Program-made: the position numbers and the translations under genes
Shown: positions 25,901-34,407 of the stretch, in pieces
Numbering within the stretch: the stretch's first letter is position 1
Layout of the letters: the number at the start of each line of letters is the position of its first letter
NCBI RefSeq assembly: GCF_007753095.1
Contig: NZ_CP036348.1
Location: 7,169,411-7,233,410, forward strand
Origin: Rosistilla carotiformis
Lineage (GTDB): Bacteria > Planctomycetota > Planctomycetia > Pirellulales > Pirellulaceae
Length of the DNA: 64,000 nt
Direction of reading: 5' to 3'
The notes under the pieces: generated by a model
What the model saw: only the letters and a program-made list of their open reading frames with translations
What the model was told of the DNA's origin: nothing
Databases searched by the model: none

Positions 25901-27049
25901 TCAAGGGTCAGTCGCTGTAGCAGCAGGGGAAACGAGGTGCGTCTGCGTCGCTTCAGCAGGTTTCAGATGCGTGTCCATCCATCCGTAGATCAATTGCCGC
26001 GATTCGTGCGCCACCGAATGCTTGCGGCCGTGAACGTAGAAGCCGAGGTTCTCCGGCACCCCATTGAGTTCGTAGACATCCATGATTTTCATCAGCATCA
26101 ACAGCCGCTGTTTCTGCGTTGGAGTATGGCCGTCGTTTAAACCGGAGACGTCCAGAAACGCCCGCGGAGCGATCAAGGCGATGATCTCGTGGAAGTCGAT
26201 AGGCGGCAGCTCCCCTTTCAGCAGCCCCTCCCGAATCGGCTTGAAATAGATGTACCAACGGTTGCGTCCCCAGCCTTCCACGTTGGGATTGTGCCGAAAG
26301 AAAGACGCTCCACAATTGCACGCGGAGGCTTGAATGCGATCGTCGTAAGCAGCCAGGAAAAAGGTGCCGTGGCCTCCCAACGAATGCCCCAGCGCTCCGA
26401 TCCGCTGGGCATCGACCTGCGGTAGACTCTGCAAGACGTCGATGGCAATCGAATGCTCGTACGTGAATTTCCCGACCGCCGTCCACTGGGGATGCTTCTC
26501 GTAAAAAGCGGCGGTGTCATAAGGGCCCGCGGCCGGCGTCCGCTCTCCCGAGACGAAGTGCTCCGGCGCGATCACGACATAACCGCGACGGCACAGATGA
26601 TCGAGATAGGCCTTGTCGGGGTTGTCGATCAGTCCCGCCGCCCGCTTGCTGCCGTGCTGGTACGTCCCGTGCAGCGCCACGATCGCGGGAGCCTTGCCGT
26701 CGAGCTCCAGCGGCGTTCCCAGATAGGCGTGGGCCCGCTCGTCCGCTTCGACGGCATAACTGATCCACTGCCGGCGATACAAACCGTCGACGACCACATC
26801 TTCGTGAACGATCAAATCCAGCGGCGGCTTTTCCGGTTTGTGCTGGTCCCCCAACAAATCCAGATACCGCTGCTTCAGAACCGCGCGACGCGCGATCCAG
26901 TCTTCTTTCGTCGCGATCCCCTCGGTCAGATCGTCCCAAGACGAACGGATCTCGGGGACCTCCATCAACTCGGGCTGCACCCGATTCTGAGCGTCTGCAA
27001 ACGCTGGCACCAACAGGATCGCAAGGATCATCGGAACAGATTTCATCAT
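25901..27049 (-). CDS. Secreted alpha/beta hydrolase (dienelactone hydrolase / acetyl-esterase-like)
   Basis: 382 aa. Signal peptide MMKSVPMILAILLVPAFADA. The hydrolase fold shows the oxyanion-region strand IVALHGTYQHG, the nucleophile elbow GALGHSLGGHG (Ser223), a likely acid in SGLNDGHTP (Asp306) and a likely His in GRKHSVAHE (His344 or His348). It belongs to the broad dienelactone-hydrolase/acetyl-xylan-esterase superfamily common in planctomycete sugar-degradation loci. It starts 8 nt after the stop of the GH63-like glucosidase, so it is the last gene of a three-gene unit and may remove acyl groups from the same glycan (inference). The open frame extends further upstream inside the glucosidase gene; the ATG at the signal peptide is preferred. 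Confidence 0.85.
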   Translation of the reverse strand: MMKSVPMILAILLVPAFADAQNRVQPELMEVPEIRSSWDDLTEGIATKEDWIARRAVLKQRYLDLLGDQHKPEKPPLDLIVHEDVVVDGLYRRQWISYAVEADERAHAYLGTPLELDGKAPAIVALHGTYQHGSKRAAGLIDNPDKAYLDHLCRRGYVVIAPEHFVSGERTPAAGPYDTAAFYEKHPQWTAVGKFTYEHSIAIDVLQSLPQVDAQRIGALGHSLGGHGTFFLAAYDDRIQASACNCGASFFRHNPNVEGWGRNRWYIYFKPIREGLLKGELPPIDFHEIIALIAPRAFLDVSGLNDGHTPTQKQRLLMLMKIMDVYELNGVPENLGFYVHGRKHSVAHESRQLIYGWMDTHLKPAEATQTHLVSPAATATDP

Positions 27050-27057
27050 CCAATTGC

Positions 27058-29760
27058 CTATTTCTTTTGCGTGCGCTGCGACGACGATCGGGCCTGATGA
27101 TCCAACAGGGTCGCGACCAACGAAGTCCATCCGGTTTGATGACTCGCCCCCAGGCCGCGGCCGTTGTCGCCATGAAAGTACTCGTAGAACAGGACCAGAT
27201 CGTTCCATGCGGGATCCTCGGCATAACGCGTTTCGCCGCCGTGGATCGGGCGATGCCCCTCGTCGTCGGCTTTGAACAACGTCGTCAACCGCCGCTCCAG
27301 TTCTTCGGCGATCTCAAGCAACGTCATCAGTTGCCCCGATCCGGTCGGACATTCCATCTGAACCGTATCACCGCAGAATTGGTAATAGGTTCGCAGCGAT
27401 TCGATAATCAAGAAGTTCAACGGCATCCAAACCGGACCGCGCCAGTTGCTGTTGCCACCAAACATCCATGAATCGCTTTCGCCTGGCACGTACGCAACTT
27501 CGTTGCGGACACCGTGTAACTCAAACACAAACGGATCTTCGCGGTGGGCCGCCGAGAGCGAACGGATTCCGTACGGCGACAGGAACTCCGATTCATCCAA
27601 CATCACCGACAGCAACCGTCGCAAACGATCCTCCGACGGAATCGCCAGCAATCGATGGCAAGGCTGTTGGCTGTTGGGATCCTTCCGTTCCGCATACGTC
27701 ATCCGATCGCGGAGATCCGGCTTGGAATCCAAGAACCACTTCATCCGCTTGTTAAATCCGGGAAGGCGGTTGATCACAGCTTCATCCAAAATCACCGGGG
27801 TCAACAGCGGAATCAGCCCCACGATCGAACGGATCCGCATCGGCGTGCCGTGATCTTTGATGTAAAGATGGTCGTAATAGAAGCCGTCCTGATCGTCCCA
27901 CAGACCGTCGCCATCCATCGAGTTCATCGCCTCGGCGATCGCGACGTAGTGCTCCAGGAACTTGCTGGCCATGTCGCCGTAAGCGGGATTGTTGTCGGCC
28001 AGTTCCAACGCCATACGCAGCATCGTGCCGCAATAAAACGCCATCCATCCGGTCCCGTCCGCCTGCTCCATGTAGCCGCCATCGGGCAATGGTTTGCTGC
28101 GGTCGAAGACTCCGATGTTATCCAAACCCAAGAAGCCGCCGGAGAAGACGTTCCGCCCGCGAGGGTCTTTGCGATTGACCCACCAAGTGAAATTCAACAG
28201 CAGCTTTTGAAAGGTCCGCGCCAAAAACAGCCGATCGCGATTGCCGGGTTCTCCCGTCGCTTCATAGACACTCCAACATGCCCAAGCGTGGACCGGCGGG
28301 TTGACGTCGGAGAAGGTCCATTCGTACGCGGGGATCTGGCCGTTGGGGTGCATGTACCATTCCCGCAAGAACAGGATCAGCTGCTCTTTGGCGAAATGCG
28401 GATCCAACCGCGCCATCGGGATCATGTGGAATGCGCTGTCCCAAGCCGCAAACCACGGATACTCCCATTTGTCGGGCATGCTCAAAACGTCGCGGTTAAA
28501 CAGATGCCGCCAGTCTTTGTTGCGAATGTTCAGTCGCGACGCGGGCGCAGGCGGTCCGTTGGGATCGCCGTTGAGCCAAGTGTCGACGACGAAGTGATAG
28601 AACTGCTTCGTCCACAGCAGCCCGGCGTAGGCCTGCCGCGAGATGTTCCGCTCTTCGGGGCTCAGCGATTTTGCGATCACGTTGTCGTAATAGCTGTCCG
28701 CCTCCGACGCCCGTTCTTCAAAGCTGGCGTCGAATGTTTCGCCAAACCAATCGCCGCTTGGAATGTCCTGGTTGCCCGCCAGTCGAAACTGCAACTGAAC
28801 CTGTTCGCCCGGCTTCATCCGCAGCAGATAATAGGGAGCCGCTTTGGTGCCATGCCGCTTGGGGTTCACCGCTTTGGTATCCCCTTCGATCACGTACTGA
28901 TGAAACGCATCCTTATAGTATTCGCTCTCGCAGGGCAGGTCGGGATGCCGGTCGGCGTTGGTTTCGTTGTCGGTAAACAGCCACGTGGGGTCTTCGCCTT
29001 GAGGCCCTGTGTCGGCGGCAAACTGAAACGCACCAAGCGTCTCGTGTCGCGAGACGATTCGCCCGTCATCGTTCAACGATAGATGAGGCCGCGCGGTGCA
29101 GCCTTCGTGGGTGCAGTGCCAGGTCCAAGTGTTGCGGAACCACAACTGAGGCACGACGTGCAAGACGGCGGCGTCCGGCCCTCGATTGGTGATTAGCACG
29201 CGGATCAGGATGTCGTCCGGAGCCTGCTTGGCGTAGCGGACATCGACATCGAAGTAGCGATCTTCGTCGAAGACTCCCGTATCCGACAGTTCGTATTCCA
29301 GTTCGTTGCGACTGCGTCCCTGATTGACCGCGGCAAGATCTTCGTACGGGTACCGCGCCTGCGGATATTTGTACAAGCCACGCATGTACGAATGGGTCGG
29401 CGTGCTGTCCAGGTAATAATAACATTCCTTGACATCTTCGCCGTGATTCCCCTCGGGACCGGTCAGCCCAAACAGCCGCTCTTTGAGAATCGGATCGCGG
29501 CCGTTCCACAAGCCCAGGGCAAAGCAGAGTCGCCCCTGGCGATCGGTGATCCCCATCAAGCCGTCTTCGCCCCAGCGATAGGCGCGGCTGCGGGCGTGGT
29601 CGTGCGGAAAGTATTGCCAGCTATCGCCGCTTTCGGAATAGTCCTCGCGAACCGTCCCCCACTGACGCTCCGAAAGATAAGGCCCCCAACGCTGCCAGTT
29701 TCCCGTCCGCTCGTTGCTGGCTAACAAACGCTGTTGTTCGGCCGTGATCGACTTGTTCAT
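27058..29760 (-). CDS. GH63-like (MGH1-type) glucosidase
   Basis: 900 aa from the ATG at 29760. No signal peptide, so cytoplasmic. The sequence matches the bacterial glucosidase group of clan (alpha/alpha)6 GH63-like enzymes: WGPYLSERQWGTVREDYS near the N-terminus, FPHDHARSRAYRWGEDGL, TFSDVNPPVHAWACWSVYE (catalytic-acid region, about residue 485), SNWRGPVWMPLNFLI and GASHQTGWTSLVA near the end. These enzymes cleave alpha-glucosidic or related linkages; the natural substrate in planctomycetes is not established. The ATG overlaps the stop of the upstream gene in an ATGA, and the downstream esterase begins 8 nt after the stop. An upstream extension of 127 codons is a read-through of another frame and is rejected. 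Confidence 0.88.
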   Translation of the reverse strand: MNKSITAEQQRLLASNERTGNWQRWGPYLSERQWGTVREDYSESGDSWQYFPHDHARSRAYRWGEDGLMGITDRQGRLCFALGLWNGRDPILKERLFGLTGPEGNHGEDVKECYYYLDSTPTHSYMRGLYKYPQARYPYEDLAAVNQGRSRNELEYELSDTGVFDEDRYFDVDVRYAKQAPDDILIRVLITNRGPDAAVLHVVPQLWFRNTWTWHCTHEGCTARPHLSLNDDGRIVSRHETLGAFQFAADTGPQGEDPTWLFTDNETNADRHPDLPCESEYYKDAFHQYVIEGDTKAVNPKRHGTKAAPYYLLRMKPGEQVQLQFRLAGNQDIPSGDWFGETFDASFEERASEADSYYDNVIAKSLSPEERNISRQAYAGLLWTKQFYHFVVDTWLNGDPNGPPAPASRLNIRNKDWRHLFNRDVLSMPDKWEYPWFAAWDSAFHMIPMARLDPHFAKEQLILFLREWYMHPNGQIPAYEWTFSDVNPPVHAWACWSVYEATGEPGNRDRLFLARTFQKLLLNFTWWVNRKDPRGRNVFSGGFLGLDNIGVFDRSKPLPDGGYMEQADGTGWMAFYCGTMLRMALELADNNPAYGDMASKFLEHYVAIAEAMNSMDGDGLWDDQDGFYYDHLYIKDHGTPMRIRSIVGLIPLLTPVILDEAVINRLPGFNKRMKWFLDSKPDLRDRMTYAERKDPNSQQPCHRLLAIPSEDRLRRLLSVMLDESEFLSPYGIRSLSAAHREDPFVFELHGVRNEVAYVPGESDSWMFGGNSNWRGPVWMPLNFLIIESLRTYYQFCGDTVQMECPTGSGQLMTLLEIAEELERRLTTLFKADDEGHRPIHGGETRYAEDPAWNDLVLFYEYFHGDNGRGLGASHQTGWTSLVATLLDHQARSSSQRTQKK

Positions 29761-31556
29761 GCATTCCCATCCTGTGAATCCGACGCATTTTCGACGGTGA
29801 TTAAATCTTCCAACGATCCATCGCTTGGATCGAACCGGCCGCAATAGAAATCGGCAGCCAAATGTTTTCCGCAGAAGGTATAAGCCTTGTGCTCGCTGAG
29901 CGACCGGAACACGATCCATTGCTCCGATCCAAATTGAACGCGCGACGCGACCGCTTCGTTCGCCTTGGCGATCACCAACCGCGACGCCACCGTCAGATTC
30001 CGCCACGTCCGCGGGCGATCGAAACGACGGCGTTCTAGATCGATCCAGACCGGAACGTACAGCCGCTTTTCGCCGCGGCCGCTGACCGTCAAACGCCCCT
30101 CGGCGACCTCCATCTTCCCCGGGCTGCGACCGACTCGCCATTCCGACAATCCGATCGGTAGGACCATCGCCCGCGGCTTGTTATCGTGCAGCACCACCTC
30201 GCGCGTCTCCGCGTCGGCAGCCGCCTGCATCGTCGCCGCCAGCGGGACGCTGGAACGGTAGAAGATCTCGCTGTCATCGGGAGACAACACGGTATCGGCC
30301 AACAGCACCGCCCCATCCTCGCGGACGACCATCAATTGTCGCTGCAGCGTCACGCCATGCGTCCAACACTGTTCCATCTCGATGTAGTGGACGTCGTCAT
30401 CGCTATGCCAACAGACCTCTTCCCAGTCGCCGCGCGGTTGGCAATCCTGGCCATCGATTTGAATCGTCGCTTCCCAAGCCCCTTCCAAAATCATCCGCTT
30501 GCCGGCGGACAGTTCGATCCGCGGCGCGGGCTGCGAATAAAAATCGGCGACGATCCATCCGTGATGTCGGAACCACGAAGGACGCATCGAAACCAAGCCG
30601 GCCGAATCGCAATACATTCCACTCTCGGGCAGTTCGATTTCGGTCGTCAGTTTATTCTTCAACGCCTTGTCGGCTGTGCGGCAAGCGAAATCGTAAGCCA
30701 TCCGCAGCCCCGGATCCTTTAACAATCGCGTCGCCGTATCCAACAGATCGCTCGACAGCTTGGTCTCCATCGGCTGCAAACACAACGAACCGTCCCAGCG
30801 GACCAAATGCGACTGCCAAGCCGCCATCTCGTTCAATTCGCCCAGCTGCTCGTTGGCCGGTTTGTGCTTAAATCCGACGCGGGCGATCTGCATCGATCGC
30901 AGCGCCGACGCCAACGCTTTCGGCAACCGCTGAGCTCCGCCCGACAACAGCTCCTGCAAGCGATCGTCTTCGCATTCCAAGTACTCGCAATAAACGCTCC
31001 AGCTCGACTCGGCTAAACGAACCGAGGTCTGAAAGTTCTTCAGCCCCCAAGCCAACACCAACCCCAGCTCAGCCGCCAAGATCACTCGACGCGAACTTTC
31101 GACTGGCAGGTCGGTGAGTGCCGCTTGCCGAGCCGACTTCAAAACGCCCAAAACCTCCCACCACTGCGCCTCGCCCAACGTGTCGGCTAACAATGGCAGA
31201 ACGTAGGCCCAGGTCAACAGATCCGATTCGGTTGGCGCGCTGCCGGAGAGCGCCGCCGCTGCGGCGGACCAATCAAAATCGGCAGGCTTCGCGGCGTCCT
31301 CGTTCCCTTTGGCCGCAGCGACCAGGACAGCCGCGGCATCAGCCAATGCAGTGTCGCCGTCGGCGTTGCCAGCGGAGGGCGGCAGCTCGAAAAACATCTC
31401 CCAAACCGGATCGGCCTTCAATTTGCGACGGCTGGTCTGCCGCCGGGTCAACTGGACGATCAATTCACCCCAAGCGTTTTCGCTGTCCATCAGATAGTCC
31501 TCGCTCGCATCGATTGGGGATGATTCGGTTCGTTGTGTCAATGTTGTAGTCGTCAT
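29757..31556 (-). CDS. Hypothetical protein, helical N-half and beta-sandwich-like C-half
   Basis: 599 aa from the ATG at 31556 (15 codons shorter than the open frame; an ATG at MDSENAWGEL is a further alternative). Not recognised by family. The first half is helical and Ala/Leu-rich (LLTWAYVLPLLADTLGEAQWW). The second half is rich in strands and aromatic residues (SWFRHHGWIVADFYSQPAPRI, DDVHYIEMEQCWTHG), somewhat like the C-terminal beta domain of heparinase II/III-type polysaccharide lyases, a comparison by eye only. It has no signal peptide. Its stop overlaps the start of the GH63-like gene by 4 nt, so the two are translationally coupled and likely share a glycan pathway. Confidence 0.75.
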   Translation of the reverse strand: MTTTTLTQRTESSPIDASEDYLMDSENAWGELIVQLTRRQTSRRKLKADPVWEMFFELPPSAGNADGDTALADAAAVLVAAAKGNEDAAKPADFDWSAAAAALSGSAPTESDLLTWAYVLPLLADTLGEAQWWEVLGVLKSARQAALTDLPVESSRRVILAAELGLVLAWGLKNFQTSVRLAESSWSVYCEYLECEDDRLQELLSGGAQRLPKALASALRSMQIARVGFKHKPANEQLGELNEMAAWQSHLVRWDGSLCLQPMETKLSSDLLDTATRLLKDPGLRMAYDFACRTADKALKNKLTTEIELPESGMYCDSAGLVSMRPSWFRHHGWIVADFYSQPAPRIELSAGKRMILEGAWEATIQIDGQDCQPRGDWEEVCWHSDDDVHYIEMEQCWTHGVTLQRQLMVVREDGAVLLADTVLSPDDSEIFYRSSVPLAATMQAAADAETREVVLHDNKPRAMVLPIGLSEWRVGRSPGKMEVAEGRLTVSGRGEKRLYVPVWIDLERRRFDRPRTWRNLTVASRLVIAKANEAVASRVQFGSEQWIVFRSLSEHKAYTFCGKHLAADFYCGRFDPSDGSLEDLITVENASDSQDGNA

Positions 31557-31750
31557 GGTGGATACGATGCTAAGATACTTGCTGCCGACCTGTGGAGCCA
31601 ATTTGCCCTACGGCCGGGGACTGTCGATGCCTATTCTTTCTGATCCAACCAGCGATGCAATGCCTGTTGGGCCGAAGATCGCTGTTCGCTGCGATTCTTC
31701 ATCGCCATCGACATTTGCATTTTTGCTCACCCACGCGAGAAGGATATCCG

Positions 31751-32752
31751 ATGCTTGCCAACCTAATTCAACTGCGACACGGCAACCGAAAGAGCGCTGC
31801 GCAGGTGCCTCGCTCGTTGGTCTGTTTGTTGTTGACGCTCGCGAGCCTCGGATCGGCGATCGCTCAGCCCGCCGACACCAGCAAACCGATTGCCGACCTG
31901 CCAGCCAGCGAAGATCCCGACCGACCGCAACGGCCGTCGACACCCGAGGAGAGCGAGAGTCCAACGATCAAAGGAGTGATCGCCGCTTTTGACGCCCCTA
32001 AAGGTGCAACGCGGTTGGCGCCCGACGCCCGACTGTGGATCGACAAACCAAACCGCCGGGTGATCGTCGACGGATACGTCGCCGTTCGAGAGGGGTTGTT
32101 GGAGATGTTCGCCTGCCCGGCGGGGACTAAAGAACACGAATCGGCGATCGCTGTGCTGGCTCGCAGCCAATATGTCCACGCGGCCTTGCTGGCCGTGGGA
32201 GCGACCCCCGGCCGGCCGGTTCAGTTCCAACCCAAGTTCTCGCCCCCCACCGGTGATCGGATCGCGATCTGGGTGCTGTGGCGCGACAAGGAGGGCAAAC
32301 GCCATCGAGCCAAGGCGCAAGAATGGATCTGCAAAACCGGAACGAAAGAGAAACTGAACACCGATTTCGTCTTCGCTGGCAGCCAGTGGTGGACCGACCC
32401 ACGCAGCGGACGCGACTTTTATTCAGCCGACGACGGCGATCTCGTTTGCGTTTCGAACTTCGCTTCGGCAACGCTGGACGTTCCGATCGAGAGCAGCAAA
32501 GACGCGGAGTACCTGGAATTCAGCGCGTGCACCGAAAACATGCCACCGCGTGGGACGCCGATCCGGATGGTGATGATCCCCGTCTCTCCGGCACTAAACG
32601 CGAAACCAGCGGACAAAGATAACGCGGCCGAAGCGAAGCCGGCAGACAAACCGGCGGCCGATGCGAAACTCGATGCCGACTTGGACAGCCTGGGCCCCAA
32701 AGATTCGCCCGCCACCCAACCCACAACTCCCGACGCCGGGAGCGATTCTTAA
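31751..32752 (+). CDS. Secreted YdjY-domain protein
   Basis: 333 aa from the ATG at 31751, with a long signal peptide (SLVCLLLTLASLGSAIAQ, cleavage about residue 40). The central region is a YdjY-type domain: WIDKPNRRVIVDGYVAVREG, LEMFACPAGTKEHESAI, then VHAALLAVGATPGRPVQF (given in parts). This domain is common in exported planctomycete proteins and has no established activity. The last 60 residues are a Lys/Ala/Asp/Pro-rich tail (AKPADKDNAAEAKPADKPA) that is probably disordered. The stop TAA shares one base with the next ATG, coupling the two genes. Confidence 0.82.
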   Translation: MLANLIQLRHGNRKSAAQVPRSLVCLLLTLASLGSAIAQPADTSKPIADLPASEDPDRPQRPSTPEESESPTIKGVIAAFDAPKGATRLAPDARLWIDKPNRRVIVDGYVAVREGLLEMFACPAGTKEHESAIAVLARSQYVHAALLAVGATPGRPVQFQPKFSPPTGDRIAIWVLWRDKEGKRHRAKAQEWICKTGTKEKLNTDFVFAGSQWWTDPRSGRDFYSADDGDLVCVSNFASATLDVPIESSKDAEYLEFSACTENMPPRGTPIRMVMIPVSPALNAKPADKDNAAEAKPADKPAADAKLDADLDSLGPKDSPATQPTTPDAGSDS

Positions 32753-33096
32753 TGGATGACCTCTCCTCCGAATCGGTGAATCTGCAACCCTGGCTGTTGC
32801 TCTCCGACGCCGGTCCGGCCTGCTGGCAGATGCAGGACGATCGGATCGCACTGGCGATGTTCACCGACCAAGCCAAAGCTGAACAGTACGCAAACGATGC
32901 TCAACTGCAGAACTCACAATGCCTGCAACCGAGCCCAATCGACCTGGTTCGCACGATGGCGATGTGTGTCGAAGGAGCGATCGAAGTCGCGGTCTTGGAT
33001 CCCGATCAGAAGTCCGCTCGCCGCGTCTTCGATCTCCCCGTGATCCTCAAGAAGGTCCGCGACGATCTCCGCGCCGGCAAACCGCTGACGTGGTAA
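32752..33096 (+). CDS. Small conserved-looking hypothetical protein
   Basis: 114 aa, no signal peptide or membrane helix. It starts on the last base of the YdjY gene stop codon (TAATG). The layout LLLSDAGPACWQMQDDRIALAMF, FTDQAKAEQYAND and DLVRTMAMCVEGAIEVAVLDPD (in pieces) suggests a small alpha/beta fold. I recognise no family. The coupling implies co-expression with the exported YdjY protein. Confidence 0.7.
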   Translation: MDDLSSESVNLQPWLLLSDAGPACWQMQDDRIALAMFTDQAKAEQYANDAQLQNSQCLQPSPIDLVRTMAMCVEGAIEVAVLDPDQKSARRVFDLPVILKKVRDDLRAGKPLTW

Positions 33097-33119
33097 ACAA
33101 ACGATTTGACGTCCATGAA

Positions 33120-33137
33120 CTGCCGCTGAAGCGGCAG
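33120..33137. terminator. Short hairpin after the YdjY unit
   Basis: A perfect 7-bp stem CTGCCGC/GCGGCAG with a TGAA loop lies 23 bp after the stop, with no T-tract. It may be a weak terminator or an mRNA 3'-end structure ahead of the membrane-protein gene. Confidence 0.3.
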
Positions 33138-33175
33138 ACGACGAACACAACAAAACAAACAACCGAGGCAGGACG

Positions 33176-34033
33176 ATGTTCGAGCGATTAAGTAACGGGT
33201 ATGCACTGGCCAAACAAAGCCTGGGCGTACTGCAACGCGACAAGCAACTGATCATCTTCCCGCTGCTCAGCGGAATCAGCTGCATGCTGGTGATGATCTC
33301 TTTCGCCATCCCCTTGGTGATGACCGGCGCGGTGGAAAACGCCATCGAACAGGGGCAGGAAGCGGGCGACCCGATGCAGAACCCGCTCTACCTGGCGGTT
33401 CTGTTTGCCTTCTACTTCGTCAACTACTTCGTGATCGTCTTCTTCAACTCCGCCTTGATCGCATGCGCGGTGAAAAGCTTCTACGGCGAGCGACCGACGC
33501 TATCGGACGGCATCTCCGCCGCGATGTCTCGACTGCCCCAGATCGCCGGTTGGGCATTGCTTAGCGCCACCGTCGGCGTGATCCTGCGAGTGATCGAGAG
33601 TCGCAGCGAGAAGGTCGGGGCGATCGTTTCGGGATTGTTAGGGATGGCCTGGGCGGCGGCCAGCTTCTTTGTCGTCCCGGTACTGGTGATCGAGAAAGCC
33701 GGCCCGTTCGAAGCCCTCAAGCGATCGGCAACGATCCTGAAAAGCACCTGGGGCGAATCGCTGGGAGCCAAGGGAGGAATCGGATTCTTCGGATTCCTCG
33801 CCTCGCTCCCTTGCATCGCCTTGATCGTTGGCGGCGGCTTCCTGACCGCTTCGATCGGAGCAGCGGGAATCGCCGTGATCGTCTTGGGAGTGATCGGATT
33901 GCTGCTGGTTTCGCTGATCTCCAGCGCGATGTCGGCGATCGTGCAAGCCGCTATCTATATGTATGGCTCCAGCGGCGACGCCCCCGGCGGCTTCGAAGCC
34001 AACAACCTCCGCGGCGTCTTCGCAAAAGCCTAA
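33176..34033 (+). CDS. Multi-spanning membrane protein, DUF6159-like
   Basis: 285 aa with about six hydrophobic helices (IIFPLLSGISCMLVMISFAIPLV, YLAVLFAFYFVNYFVIVFFNSALI and others further on). The start MFERLSNGYALAKQSLGVLQRDK and the internal AGPFEALKRSATILKSTWGES match what I know of DUF6159-type proteins. Function is unknown; it is an inner-membrane protein. A GCAGGA just before the ATG is close to the start. It may be in the same transcript as the two preceding genes, although a small hairpin intervenes. Confidence 0.82.
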   Translation: MFERLSNGYALAKQSLGVLQRDKQLIIFPLLSGISCMLVMISFAIPLVMTGAVENAIEQGQEAGDPMQNPLYLAVLFAFYFVNYFVIVFFNSALIACAVKSFYGERPTLSDGISAAMSRLPQIAGWALLSATVGVILRVIESRSEKVGAIVSGLLGMAWAAASFFVVPVLVIEKAGPFEALKRSATILKSTWGESLGAKGGIGFFGFLASLPCIALIVGGGFLTASIGAAGIAVIVLGVIGLLLVSLISSAMSAIVQAAIYMYGSSGDAPGGFEANNLRGVFAKA

Positions 34034-34407
34034 GTCCTTCGCACCCAACGCGTTACGCCCCAATCGTTTAACCGCGTGCCCAACGGGCCGCGCGTCCAAT
34101 CTCAGCAAACGCACTCGGCCTCGTAGTGGACGAGGCTACGAGTCCTTCGCCGAATTTACTAGCGTTCGACGAGAGAGAGAAGGGACTCGTGACCTCGTCC
34201 ACTACGGCAGACGTGCTGCACGAAATTGCTAGCGTCAAAGCGGCTGGCGGAAAACCACCGAAATCGCTCGAAAGACTTGATATCTGCCGCTGGTTGGCGG
34301 ATAATCATCCCTCCGACTGCCAGTAAATGCCCTCCTTCAGCGGTTTCCTGCCCCTCGCCCCACCTTGAATGCAGTAGACCGCGTCACCTCGATTTGGATT
34401 TCGAGTC
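34034..34407. other. Intergenic region with a palindromic element
   Basis: 374 bp without a convincing gene. It contains the imperfect palindrome at 34122-34206. The sequence inside and just after the palindrome holds a loose direct repeat (TTTACTAGCGTTCGACG near 34155, AATTGCTAGCGTC near 34224). The 3' half should carry the promoter of the DUF1549 gene. Confidence 0.55.
34122..34206. repeat. Imperfect 85-bp palindrome
   Basis: Arms at 34122-34148 and 34179-34206 are complementary except for one insertion and a two-base swap, around a 30-bp spacer. The arm core is CGTAGTGGACGAGG. Size and architecture match the palindrome at 25813-25895. It is placed after a gene end and is non-coding, as expected of a dispersed intergenic repeat. 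Confidence 0.7.

Noticed and set aside
27544-29082. 512-codon plus-strand frame inside the GH63-like gene
   Set aside because: Antisense shadow; the minus frame matches the glycoside hydrolase throughout, and the shadow has no start context or homology.
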